In this document: in pieces, positions 36,137-44,844 of the stretch
Layout: each line of letters opens with the position of its first letter
Numbering within the stretch: position 1 is the stretch's first letter
NCBI GenBank assembly: GCA_963712955.1
Contig: CAVQKF010000016.1
Span: 1 to 64,000 of the forward strand
DNA: 64,000 nucleotides
Source of the DNA: DATFVJ01 sp963712955
Lineage (GTDB): Bacteria; Actinomycetota; Actinomycetes; Streptosporangiales; Streptosporangiaceae
Direction of reading: 5' to 3'
Translations under genes and position numbers: made by a program
Notes under the pieces: model-generated
The model's input: the letters and a program-made list of their open reading frames with translations, nothing else
What the model was told of the DNA's origin: nothing
Database searches by the model: none

Positions 36137-37477
36137 ATGACCGTGGCCTATTTGGACGCCGCATCGAGCGAGCCGCTTCATCCCGCAGCGCGGGCTGCCC
36201 TGCTGAGCGCGCTCGACGACGGCTGGGCCGATCCTGCCAGGCTGCACGGCGACGGACGGCGAGCCGGTCTGCTGCTCGATCAGGCGAGGCAGCGGGTAGC
36301 GGCGGTGCTTGGGTGCAGGGCGGATGAGCTTTCCTTCACTGGTTCGGGGACGCAGGCGGTGCACCTGGCGGTGCTCGGGACGGTGGCGGCGCGGCGGCAT
36401 TCCCCACGGTCCGGGCGGCACCTTATCCACCTGACAGCGAGCGCGGTCGAGCACTCAAGCGTGCTGCACGCCGTCGGCCACTGCGAACGGGACGGCGCGG
36501 AGGCCACGATCGTCGGGGTTGACCAGCAGGGCCGGGTTGACGCCGCCGAGTTCGCCGCCGCACTGATACCTACCGCGCCTCCGGCACGAGGACATAGCGC
36601 GCCTCCGGCACGAATACCTACGGCGCCTCCGGCACGGGGACACGAAGCGCCTCCGGCACGGGGACACGAAGCGCCTCCGGCACGGGGACACGCGGCGCCG
36701 CTGGCACGGGGACACGCCCCTGCCCCCGCGCGGCCAGGCGGCACGGTCCTCGCATGCCTGCAGTCCGCCAACCCCGAGGTGGGAACGATCCAGCCCGTCC
36801 AGGAGGTTGCCAGCGCATGCCGTTCGGTATCAATACCATTGCTCGTTGACGCGGCGGCGTCGGCGGGCCGGATGCCCATCCCCGCAGGCTGGTCGCTGCT
36901 CACCGCGAGCGCGCACAAGTGGGGCGGCCCCGCCGGGATCGGCGTACTTGCCGTCCGCAAGGGCACCAGGTGGCGGAGCCCGCTGCCCGACGGTGCTGCC
37001 GCCGGCACCGGGGGCAGCAGGGTGCCCGGATACCCGAACGTCCCTGCCGCTCTCGCCGCTGCCGCCGGTCTCGAAGCCATTGATACAGAACGGCTCACGC
37101 GTGATACCGCGCTTCGCGCTCTCACCGACCGGATCCGCGCCCGCATTCCGGATGTCGTTCCCGACAGCGTGGTGTACGGTGACCCTGTTCGACGGCTGTC
37201 ACATATTGTTACCTTCTCATGTCTTTACGTAAACGGTGAGGCGCTGGTGACGGAACTCGACCGCGGCGGATTCGGCGTCTCGTCTGGAAGTGCGTGCACG
37301 GCTGATTCCCTGCAACCGAGCCATGTTCTCGAGGCAATGGGCGTGGTTACGCACGGGAATGTCCGGGTATCGCTACCCCGTGCCACCACCGAGGACACGA
37401 TCGAGCGGTTCCTCGCCGTGCTGCCGGGGATCGTCGCGGGCCTGCGCGGCACCGCTGGTCCGGCGGTGAGCGCATGA
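36137..37477 (+). CDS. Cysteine desulfurase (NifS/IscS-like)
   Basis: A 446-residue class V aminotransferase that takes sulfur from cysteine as a protein persulfide using PLP. The Schiff-base lysine is in ASAHKWGGPAG and the catalytic Cys in SSGSACTADS. Between AALIPT and GTVLACLQSANPEVGT there is an insertion of about 50 residues made of APPARGHE-like units, coded by 24-base repeats (36570-36720), which the family normally lacks. It should form a surface loop. The start is ATG 36137. Its stop overlaps the TusA start (ATGA), so the sulfur acceptor is co-translated. Confidence 0.9.
   Translation: MTVAYLDAASSEPLHPAARAALLSALDDGWADPARLHGDGRRAGLLLDQARQRVAAVLGCRADELSFTGSGTQAVHLAVLGTVAARRHSPRSGRHLIHLTASAVEHSSVLHAVGHCERDGAEATIVGVDQQGRVDAAEFAAALIPTAPPARGHSAPPARIPTAPPARGHEAPPARGHEAPPARGHAAPLARGHAPAPARPGGTVLACLQSANPEVGTIQPVQEVASACRSVSIPLLVDAAASAGRMPIPAGWSLLTASAHKWGGPAGIGVLAVRKGTRWRSPLPDGAAAGTGGSRVPGYPNVPAALAAAAGLEAIDTERLTRDTALRALTDRIRARIPDVVPDSVVYGDPVRRLSHIVTFSCLYVNGEALVTELDRGGFGVSSGSACTADSLQPSHVLEAMGVVTHGNVRVSLPRATTEDTIERFLAVLPGIVAGLRGTAGPAVSA
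36570..36720. repeat. 24-bp tandem repeat inside cysteine desulfurase gene
   Basis: Units resembling GCGCCTCCGGCACGGGGACA-CGAA recur about six times, the middle ones identical. They add Ala-Pro-Pro-Ala-Arg-Gly-His-rich residues in frame without breaking the enzyme. Confidence 0.88.
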
Positions 37478-37731
37478 GCATGCCACGACAGCCAGCGCAG
37501 ACCGCTCCGGCACTCACGGTCGACGCGCTTGGCCGCAAGTGCCCGATCCCGATCATCATGCTGGCGGAGCAGATCAGGGACGTGCCGCTCGGCGCGCTGA
37601 TCGCGGTACTCGCGGACGATCCGGCGGCGCGAACCGACGTGCCGGCCTGGTGCGGGATGAAATCACACGAGTTCGTCGCCGAGCAGGCGCTGCCGCGCGG
37701 CTGGGCATTCGTGGTCCGCCGCTGCTACTGA
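37474..37731 (+). CDS. TusA-family sulfurtransferase
   Basis: An 85-residue protein with the TusA motif GRKCPIPI (active Cys about residue 23) and the usual C-terminal strand WAFVVRR. It receives persulfide sulfur, here probably from the co-translated cysteine desulfurase, and hands it to thiolation or cofactor pathways. The final acceptor is not evident from neighbours. Confidence 0.88.
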   Translation: MSMPRQPAQTAPALTVDALGRKCPIPIIMLAEQIRDVPLGALIAVLADDPAARTDVPAWCGMKSHEFVAEQALPRGWAFVVRRCY

Positions 37732-37793
37732 CAACCCAAGGACTCGTTCCGGCCGCGATGGCGCCCTGAGCTTGTAGCGCGGCCACGTGATGA

Positions 37794-38854
37794 TCAGTCT
37801 TGGCCGCCCGGCGGCCCGCTGGCGCGGAAACGGCCCGCGAATCGGGGATCGGTTTCCCACCAGGGCCGATCCCCCGCGCCGGCGTCCCCCGTGCCGACGT
37901 CCCCAGCGCCGGCGTCGCCCGGGTCGTCGGCCAGCGGATCATGCGCTGCGCCGTCCGGCGTGGCTTTCTCGCGAGCGTCAAGTTCGGCGTCGATCTCGGC
38001 CGCCTCGGCCTCGTCCTCCCTGATCATCTGAATCAGCATGGCGGCGAGGAATGGCAGCCCGACGAGATCACCAAGGATCCACAGTGCCCCGCCGCCGAGA
38101 ACCTGATCGGTGCGGAGGCTCGGACCCCAGGGGCGGGCCAGCGCGCGGTAGTGCGGGCCCGCGATGAGGTACTGGTCGGCAATGATGGCGATGCCGAGAA
38201 AAGCATCGAAGACCACCTCGGCTCCGGTGATCCACAGGGACACCAGATACGGATACTCCCTAGGCACCGGATCGACCCGCAGGAGCGTCCAGAAGAACAG
38301 GAAGCCCGGCGCCATCAGGGCCAGATAGGTGAGTTCGCGTACCAGGTCGCTGTGAAAAGCCGCCGCGTACCAGCCGGTGAAGTACAGCAGGAACGGGGTG
38401 GCGATCAGAACCACGGCAGTGATCAGCGGGAACGTGAGGATCCGGGCGGCCGTTCCGCGGATCGCCGCCTCTGCCCGCGCGCCCAATGGCTCAGGCAGTG
38501 CGGTGATGGCAAGCCTGACCGGGCGCCCAAGGGCAAGGAACAGCGGCACAAGCAACAGCAGCAGGGCCGTCTGCACGGCCCGGACCCAGAACAGGATGTC
38601 CTGGTACACGCCGAGCCACGACATCGTCGCCATCACCAGCAAGCCGAGGCCGAGGCCGGCGAAGACGATGTTGCTGACCGGCCAGGGCCGGCCCTTCGCA
38701 GGCGGCGTACCGCGGCCAGGTAGCAGCCCACCGCAAGCAACGCGATCACCAGCACGGGGATGTCGAGCGTCCACGAGGTGAGCGCCCTGGCCACGGTGAG
38801 CTCTGGCGGGCCGTGATACCCGGTGGTCAGAAGCGGCGCGACCGCGTTCCCCAT
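37794..38854 (-). CDS. ctaG: Cytochrome c oxidase assembly factor CtaG, one frameshift
   Basis: The N-terminal frame (from ATG 38854 or GTG 38887) codes ALTSWTLDIPVLVIALLAVGCYLAAVRRLRR. Near 38700 the homology changes frame to KGRPWPVSNIVFAGLGLGLL and continues to the end with ILFWVRAVQTALLLLLVPLFLALGRP and DPVPREYPYLVSLWITGAEV. CtaG delivers copper for the CuB centre or assembly of aa3 oxidase and has about seven membrane spans. The last 60 residues are acidic and repetitive (GDAGAGDVGTGD). The break lies in CGCCTGCGAAGGGCCGG. Confidence 0.85.
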
Positions 38855-39036
38855 GGTCGGTGCGGCTAGGGACGGCACAACGGCCACGCTACCGCCACGC
38901 CCGGCGGCGCGCCGGGCCGGTCAGCCAGCTTGTCCGGCCGTCCAGCACCACCGTCACTCCGCGTGCCAAGCGGTGCGACGAGGCGTTTGCCTGTCCGTCG
39001 CGCGTCTTCAGACGGCAGCGAACGCGGGCCCGGCCA

Positions 39037-40008
39037 TCAGAGGTGTGCGGCGATCTCCTCGGCGGCGGTGTCACCGTACGCGGCCGAGAACCGGTCGAGC
39101 AGCGAGCCCCGCTGCAGCTCGTACTCCTGCGGGCCGATCGTCTCGAGCGCGTGCACCGCGATCATGTTGCCGAGTTGTGCGGAGCGTTCGAGGGACAGGC
39201 CCCACGCCAGGGCGGAAAAGAAGCCCGCGCGGAACGCGTCGCCCCCGCCGGTGGGATCGGCAGGCCGCTCGACCTGTACCGCGGGAATGGCGAGCGACGG
39301 CTCGCCGGCCCGGTCGATGCGGGCTCCCTTCGGGCCCATCGTCGTCACCCGGACCTTGACACGGGACAGCACCTCGTCGTCGGACCAGCCCGTCTTCTGC
39401 TGTGTCAGAGCCGTCTCATATTCGTTCATGAACAAGTAGAAGGCCCCATCCAAGAGCTGGCGGATCTCGCTACCGTCCATCCGCGCAAGTTGCTGCGACG
39501 GATCCGCGGCAAACTTGATCCCCCGCTCACGGCACTCAGCCGTGTGCCGCAGCATCGCCTGGGGATCGTTCGGGCTGATCACGACGAGATCGAGGCCGCC
39601 GATCCGCTCCTCCACCGGGCCGAGTTCGATGTTGCGGGCCTCGCTCATCGCGCCGGCGTAGAACGAGGCGATCTGGTTCTGGTCGGTATCGGTGGTGCAC
39701 AGGAACCTCGAGGTGTGGTGGAACTCAGAGACGTGCACCGAGGCCGTGTCCACTCCCCTGCGCTCAAGCCACGACCTGTAGTCGTCGAAGTCCGGGCCGA
39801 CCGCGCCAACCAGAATCGGCCGCAACCCGAGACAGGCCATTCCGAACGCGATGTTCGCCGCGATCCCGCCACGGCGAATCTCCAGCGTGTCCACAAGGAA
39901 CGACAACGACACACTCTCGATCTTTCCGGCCACTAGCTGGTCGGTGAACCGACCGGGAAATGTCATGAGGTGGTCGGTCGCTATCGATCCTGTTACGGCG
40001 ATCCGCAC
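39037..40008 (-). CDS. Adenosine kinase-like PfkB sugar kinase
   Basis: A 323-residue ribokinase-family protein. MRIAVTGSIATDHLMTFPGRF and GGIAANIAFGMACLG lie in the N-terminal lid region, and DPTGGGDAFRAGF is the catalytic PfkB motif. The sequence and the neighbourhood (erpA on one side, ctaC region on the other) match the mycobacterial AdoK/Rv2202c type, which phosphorylates adenosine. A sugar substrate is possible. Intact. Confidence 0.85.
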   Translation of the reverse strand: MRIAVTGSIATDHLMTFPGRFTDQLVAGKIESVSLSFLVDTLEIRRGGIAANIAFGMACLGLRPILVGAVGPDFDDYRSWLERRGVDTASVHVSEFHHTSRFLCTTDTDQNQIASFYAGAMSEARNIELGPVEERIGGLDLVVISPNDPQAMLRHTAECRERGIKFAADPSQQLARMDGSEIRQLLDGAFYLFMNEYETALTQQKTGWSDDEVLSRVKVRVTTMGPKGARIDRAGEPSLAIPAVQVERPADPTGGGDAFRAGFFSALAWGLSLERSAQLGNMIAVHALETIGPQEYELQRGSLLDRFSAAYGDTAAEEIAAHL

Positions 40009-40075
40009 GATGCGCTCCTTGCTGACGAGTAATTGGGGAACCCCCGCTGGCTCAGCAAGGTTACCGTCGCACGGC

Positions 40076-40429
40076 CTAGTGGAAGGAGTCTCCGCAGGCG
40101 CAGGATCCGGTCGCGTTTGGGTTCTCGATGGTGAAGCCCTGCTTCTCGATGGTGTCCACGAAATCGATCGTCGCGCCGGACAGGTAGGGAGCGCTCATCT
40201 TGTCAGTGACAACCTCCACACCACCGAACCGGCTTACCTGGTCCCCATCGATCGACCGCTCGTCAAAGTAAAGCTGGTAGCGCAGGCCGGAGCAGCCGCC
40301 GGGCTGCACAGCGACACGCAGCCGAAGATCCTCCCGGCCTTCCTGGTCGATCAGGTTCTTCACCTTGGCCGCGGCGCCGTCGGTGAGGATGACGCCCTGC
40401 TGCTGCGTGGTCTCGCCCTGAACCGTCAT
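40076..40429 (-). CDS. erpA: Iron-sulfur cluster insertion protein ErpA
   Basis: A 117-residue A-type Fe-S carrier. The three cluster cysteines are in QPGGCSG (about residue 46) and near the end in SCACGDSF. It passes Fe-S clusters to apoproteins. The short downstream neighbour is the AdoK-like kinase. It diverges from nadA, whose product needs a [4Fe-4S] cluster. The intergenic region is described separately. Confidence 0.94.
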   Translation of the reverse strand: MTVQGETTQQQGVILTDGAAAKVKNLIDQEGREDLRLRVAVQPGGCSGLRYQLYFDERSIDGDQVSRFGGVEVVTDKMSAPYLSGATIDFVDTIEKQGFTIENPNATGSCACGDSFH

Positions 40430-40597
40430 ATCTCGCTCGCTCCTGCACTCGCTACTGAGTCACGGCCGCTCTTCAGGCGGCACGCCATGGCCTTGTCTCC
40501 TGGTTCAACCATATGACGTCCAGGGTCATTCCGCCTCCAGGAGCCACGAGTCCGCGTCCGCGGCCCTCCTCATCACCATATGTCGCGACCCTGACCG

Positions 40598-40647
40598 GAC
40601 GATACGTGTCCGCTCGACGTATCATAGGTATCGTCATTTCGACGATA
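40598..40647. promoter_or_regulatory. Palindromic operator candidate upstream of nadA
   Basis: TATCGTC-ATTTC-GACGATA (40629-40647) is a perfect 7-bp inverted repeat ending ten bases before the nadA ATG and overlapping its ribosome site. A further GACGATA lies at 40598-40604. The arrangement suggests a repressor site for NAD synthesis control; the regulator is unknown. Confidence 0.55.
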
Positions 40648-40657
40648 AGGGGATGCC

Positions 40658-41815
40658 ATGACGACGACAGCAGGTCGCGCGCTTCCGCTGCTCGTGCTCG
40701 GCGCCGGATCCGATCGCCGTAGCGAGCGCGGCGTTCAGTGCCCTGGCGCGCTCCCCCCGGCGTCCGATCCCGCGCTCGCCGAGCGTGCGCTCGCCGCCAA
40801 GCAGGCGCTCGGCAGCAGCGTGTTCGTGCTCGGCCACCACTACCAGCGTGACGAGGTCATTAGGTTCGCGGACGTGACGGGTGATTCGTTCAAGCTGGCC
40901 CGTGACGCCGCCGGGCGGCCTGACGCGGACTACGTGGTGTTCTGCGGCGTCCACTTCATGGCGGAGTCTGCCGACATCCTCACCACCGATCGCCAGCAGG
41001 TGGTGCTCCCCGATCTGGCGGCCGGGTGCTCCATGGCGGACATGGCGACCTTCGATCAGGTCGAGGAGTGCTGGGAGGTGCTCGAAGACGCGGGCATCGC
41101 CGGCGATGTGATCCCTGTTACCTACATGAACTCCTCCGCGGACATCAAGGCGTTCGTGGGCCGCCACGGCGGGACCGTGTGCACGTCCTCGAACGCGCGG
41201 CGCGCGCTCGACTGGGCCCTCCGCCGCGGTAGCAAGGTGCTCTTCCTCCCCGACCAGCATCTCGGCCGCAACACCGCCGTGCTCGAGATGGGGATGGACC
41301 TGGCGGATTGCGTGGTCTACGACCCGCACAGGCCCGATGGAGGCCTTTGCCCGCAGCGGCTGCGCGGCTCGACGATGATCCTGTGGCGTGGCCACTGTTC
41401 CGTGCACGGAAGGTTCAGCAGGGAAGCCGTCGACCAGATCCGTGCGCGGATCCCCGGGGTCAGCGTGATAGTCCATCCTGAATGCCGTCACGAGGTCGCG
41501 ACGAGTGCCGACGTCATTGGTTCCACCGAGCGGATCATCGCCACCATCGAGCAGGCGCCCGCCGGATCAGCATGGGCGGTCGGCACCGAACTGAACCTGG
41601 TACAGCGCCTCGCGAACCGCAATCCGGACAAGACCGTGGTCTTCCTGGACCGCACGGTCTGCTTCTGCTCCACGATGAACCGGATCGATATGCCACACCT
41701 GGTGTGGGCGCTCGAGTCACTCGCAAGCGGCGAGGTGGTGAACCGCATCCAGGTGGAGGAGGAGACCGCACACTACGCCAGGGCGGCACTCGACCAGATG
41801 CTCGCGCTGCCCTGA
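40658..41815 (+). CDS. nadA: Quinolinate synthase
   Basis: A 385-residue NadA, which condenses iminoaspartate with dihydroxyacetone phosphate to quinolinate in NAD synthesis. Cluster-binding cysteines are in FCGVHFMAE, PECRHEVA and VCFCSTMNR. HHYQRDEV and AGCSMADM are typical. ATG 40658 follows AAGGGG. No nadB or nadC is in the window. The C-terminus runs into GC repeats after the stop. Confidence 0.95.
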   Translation: MTTTAGRALPLLVLGAGSDRRSERGVQCPGALPPASDPALAERALAAKQALGSSVFVLGHHYQRDEVIRFADVTGDSFKLARDAAGRPDADYVVFCGVHFMAESADILTTDRQQVVLPDLAAGCSMADMATFDQVEECWEVLEDAGIAGDVIPVTYMNSSADIKAFVGRHGGTVCTSSNARRALDWALRRGSKVLFLPDQHLGRNTAVLEMGMDLADCVVYDPHRPDGGLCPQRLRGSTMILWRGHCSVHGRFSREAVDQIRARIPGVSVIVHPECRHEVATSADVIGSTERIIATIEQAPAGSAWAVGTELNLVQRLANRNPDKTVVFLDRTVCFCSTMNRIDMPHLVWALESLASGEVVNRIQVEEETAHYARAALDQMLALP

Positions 41816-41945
41816 GCTGGCGGCGCTGCCCTGAGCTGGCCGCGCCGCCGTGGGGGTGCCCGGCGCCGCCGTGGGCTGCCAGCGCCGCCGTGGGCTGGAC
41901 GGCGCGGCCGTGGGCTGGCCGGCGCGGCGGCGAGCCAGCGGTTCG
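41816..41945. repeat. Short GC-rich tandem repeats after nadA
   Basis: The nadA terminal sequence GCGCTGCCCTGAGCTGGC is repeated immediately after the stop, followed by GCGCCGCCGTGGGCTG-type units. The duplicated stop codon means length changes here would not alter nadA. No gene is seen. Confidence 0.75.
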
Positions 41946-41954
41946 CGCCGTCGT

Positions 41955-42530
41955 TCACAGGCCCGGGGCGCCCCAGACGGGGAACCACCGGCCCAGGTCG
42001 GTCTCAAGCGGAAGCTCGCCCTCGATCGCGGCCTTGAGCTGCAACTCCAGGCCGCTGTCCCGTTTCTCCCCTGGCAGCGGTGCGAACGGGTAGAACGTGC
42101 CCCGCTTGTAGAGGTAGACGATGGCGAGGCCGCGCTTGCGCGTGTCGCGGAAGGCCACGAGCGAGCAGAGCAGTGACGGGCCGAAACCGTTGTCGGCCAG
42201 CGTCGAGTTCACCGCGTGCAGGTCGGTGACGAGCGCTTCAAACTGATCCGGGGGCTGGCGGATGACCATCCAGGTGAAGCCGTAGGAATCGCTGGTGACC
42301 TCCACCGGCATGGTCTTCTGCGCGTCGCTGTCGAGCAGTTGGCGCACGTCAGCCTCGACGTCGCTGAACGCGCGGCCCTCCATCGGACGGAAGCAGACAG
42401 AACCTACCCCGGTCGGGGTGAACGACGTGCTCGCCGCGAGCGTGATCGCGGCTGAGGGGAGCGCGAAGAGCCTGTCCAGATCTGGCTGGACCGGCTTGGT
42501 CCTGCCCAGCAGCGCATCCAGGAACCCCAC
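41955..42530 (-). CDS. pspAB: PspA-associated protein PspAB
   Basis: A 191-residue protein beginning MGFLDALLGRTKPVQPDLDRLFALPSA at its N-terminus, with FTWMVIRQPPDQFEALVTDLHAVN in the middle, as in actinobacterial PspAB. It has no known activity but is regularly the last gene of the envelope-stress operon with htpX, pspAA and pspA, as here. It starts six bases after htpX. Confidence 0.85.
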   Translation of the reverse strand: MGFLDALLGRTKPVQPDLDRLFALPSAAITLAASTSFTPTGVGSVCFRPMEGRAFSDVEADVRQLLDSDAQKTMPVEVTSDSYGFTWMVIRQPPDQFEALVTDLHAVNSTLADNGFGPSLLCSLVAFRDTRKRGLAIVYLYKRGTFYPFAPLPGEKRDSGLELQLKAAIEGELPLETDLGRWFPVWGAPGL

Positions 42531-42535
42531 GCGTG

Positions 42536-43471
42536 CTACCTGCCGATCTGCTGCGAGATCTTGGCCAGCTGCGCCAGCCTCTTCTCAAGCGACGGGTGAG
42601 TGGAGAACATGCCGGTGATGCTGCCCTTGGTGAACGCGGGCACGAAGTAGAAGGCGTTAAGCGACTCGGCGGCGCGCAGGTCCTTGGTCGGGATCCGTGC
42701 GATCACGCCGCTTACCTTCTGCAACGCGCTCGCCAACTCCGAAGGCTGGCCGGTGAGCAGTGCGCCTGAACGGTCGGCGGCAAGCTCGCGATAGCGGGAG
42801 AGCGCGCGGATCAGCAAAAAGCTGACGGCGTAGACCACGACGGAAACCGCCATGATCGCCAGCATCACCATCGCCGTGTTGTTGTCGTTGCCACTGCGAC
42901 GCCCCCGGCCGCCACCGAACAGCTCACCGTAGAACGCGAACCTGATCATCAGGCCGGCGACGATCGCAAGGAACGACGCGATCGTCATCACCACGACGTC
43001 CTTGTGCGCCACGTGCGACATCTCGTGCGCGAGCACGCCTTCGAGCTCACCGCGGTCGAGCCTGGCCATCAGGCCAGTGGTCACACAGACCACGGCCACC
43101 TTGCTGTTGCGCCCGGTGGCGAAGGCGTTCGGCATGTCGGTGTCGGCGATCGCCACCCTCGGCTTCGGCATGTCCGCGAGCGCGCAGAGCCTGTCGATGA
43201 CACCGTGCAGCTCGGGGGCCTCCTGCGGGCTGACTTCCCTGGCCCCAGAGGCTCGGAGTGCGATCTTGTCGGAGTAGAAGAGCGAGCCAATCGTCATGCC
43301 GAGCGCGAACAGGATCGCGATGAAGGCGATGGCCCCGGCCGAGGCGCCCACCTTGGCCATGACCGCGACGATGGCGCCCACGAAAATTACAAGCACGAGC
43401 CCGAGCAGGAACATCGTCAGGCCCATCCGCACGCTCAGCCCCCGATCAGGGGCGAATCGGGTCCGCGCCAT
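42536..43471 (-). CDS. htpX: HtpX-like membrane zinc metalloprotease
   Basis: A 311-residue M48 protease. The zinc motif is HEMSH (about residue 137), with the third ligand in RYRELAADR. Two N-terminal membrane spans (GLTMFLLGLVLVIFVGAIVAVM; AIAFIAILFALGMTIGSLFY) and two more follow the active site. It degrades damaged membrane proteins. ATG 43471 has GGTGGAGA upstream. Its place in the psp operon suggests control by envelope stress. Confidence 0.92.
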   Translation of the reverse strand: MARTRFAPDRGLSVRMGLTMFLLGLVLVIFVGAIVAVMAKVGASAGAIAFIAILFALGMTIGSLFYSDKIALRASGAREVSPQEAPELHGVIDRLCALADMPKPRVAIADTDMPNAFATGRNSKVAVVCVTTGLMARLDRGELEGVLAHEMSHVAHKDVVVMTIASFLAIVAGLMIRFAFYGELFGGGRGRRSGNDNNTAMVMLAIMAVSVVVYAVSFLLIRALSRYRELAADRSGALLTGQPSELASALQKVSGVIARIPTKDLRAAESLNAFYFVPAFTKGSITGMFSTHPSLEKRLAQLAKISQQIGR

Positions 43472-43534
43472 TAAAATCTCCACCTTCCAAGCGCCGTCAC
43501 CCACAGTCCTCTGCACATGCTGTCAACCTCGGTG

Positions 43535-43813
43535 TCAGCCCGGGATAAGGCCGTCCTCGCTCATCAATTCCCTGACTTCTTCCATGGTCGCGTCAGCGGG
43601 CGGCAGGATCAGGTCGGACGCGTGCAGCGCGTGAGCGGGAAGCGGTGACCCGATCGCGCGGACCTGGGCGAGCAGCGTCTCGAGCGCTGCACGGAAGGCC
43701 GGCTCGTCGCCATCGCTGAGCGCCGCGTCCAGCTGGTTGTCAAGGAGATTGAGCGCGCTGACCGCCGAGTCGTCGACGCTGACCTGGCCCTCGCCCATGA
43801 TCCGGACGATCAT
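43535..43813 (-). CDS. pspAA: PspA-associated protein PspAA
   Basis: A 92-residue protein, MIVRIMGEGQVSVDDSAVSALNLLDNQLDAA at the start, matching the PspAA family. It is found beside PspA and probably modulates it. The start overlaps the pspA stop as ATGA (43810-43813). No membrane segment. Confidence 0.88.
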   Translation of the reverse strand: MIVRIMGEGQVSVDDSAVSALNLLDNQLDAALSDGDEPAFRAALETLLAQVRAIGSPLPAHALHASDLILPPADATMEEVRELMSEDGLIPG

Positions 43814-44646
43814 GCGCCCCCCCCGGCAGCTGGTGGCTCGTCGTCCTGCTGCGCAGGTGGCGTCGGCTGGCCGGCCTGGCCAGCGGTGGCAGCGGTGGCC
43901 TGGCCCGCGCCGTCTCGCCCCCGCTCGATCTGCGCAGGCGCCGCCTGGCCGATCTCTCCCTTGAGCCGCCGCATCTCGAGTTCGACATCGGAGGTGCTGC
44001 TCATCCGGTCAAGCTCGGCCTGGATGTCGTCCTGCTGCCCGGTCCCCGTGAAGTCCTCGAGCGCGCCTGAGGCAAGCAGTTCGTCGATAGCGCCGGCCCG
44101 TGCCTGCATCTGGGCGGTCTTGTCCTCGGCGCGCTGGATCGCCATGCCGACATCGCCCATCTCTTCCGAGATGCCGGAGACGGCTTCGCCGATCCTGGTC
44201 TGCGCCTCGGCCGCGGTGTACGTGGCCTTGATCGTCTCCTTGCGCGTGCGGAAGGCGTCCACCTTTGCCTGGAGCCGCTGCGACGCGATCGTCAGCTTCT
44301 CCTCCTCGGCCTGCAGTGAGGCGTACTGCGCGCGCAGATCGTTGATCTGTCCCTGCACGCCCGACCGCCGGGTGAGCGCCTCACGCGCCAGATCCTCACG
44401 ACCGCTGCCCAGCGCCTTGCGCCCCTGGTCCTCGAGCTTGCCCGACTGCAGTTCGAGCTGATTGATCTGCAGCTCGACGCGCTTGCGTGAGGTAGCGACG
44501 TCGGCCACGCCGCGCCTGACCTTCGTCAGCAACTCAAGTTGCCGACTGTAGGAGTAGTCAAGGGTCTCGCGTGGATCTTCCATCTTGTCCAGGGCCTTGT
44601 TGGCCTTGGCTTTGAAGATCATCGAAACCCGCTTGATGACGCTCAT
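43810..44646 (-). CDS. pspA: PspA/IM30 (Vipp1) family protein
   Basis: A 278-residue, mostly coiled-coil ESCRT-III-like membrane-repair protein. The N-terminal amphipathic start (MSVIKRVSMIFKAKANKALDKMEDPRETLDYSY) and the long helical hairpin to about residue 215 are typical. The last 50 residues are a Pro/Gly/Ala-rich tail. It assembles on stressed membranes. First gene of the pspA-pspAA-htpX-pspAB operon. Confidence 0.93.
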   Translation of the reverse strand: MSVIKRVSMIFKAKANKALDKMEDPRETLDYSYSRQLELLTKVRRGVADVATSRKRVELQINQLELQSGKLEDQGRKALGSGREDLAREALTRRSGVQGQINDLRAQYASLQAEEEKLTIASQRLQAKVDAFRTRKETIKATYTAAEAQTRIGEAVSGISEEMGDVGMAIQRAEDKTAQMQARAGAIDELLASGALEDFTGTGQQDDIQAELDRMSSTSDVELEMRRLKGEIGQAAPAQIERGRDGAGQATAATAGQAGQPTPPAQQDDEPPAAGGGA

Positions 44647-44844
44647 AGGCGCGGCCGTCCCCTTCGTCCTGTAGGCCGTCTCACGGTGCCCGCTGACTTC
44701 TGCCCGGTGTTAACCAACTGTAGAACTACTTAGCGCATGCTCCGCCGCCCCGCAGCAGCAGGGCGGCGGTTCCGCAGATCGGACTCCACCCTACGCGGTC
44801 GCGTATGTGGCAGTCACCACGTGCGCTACCGGTAGGATTTGCGC

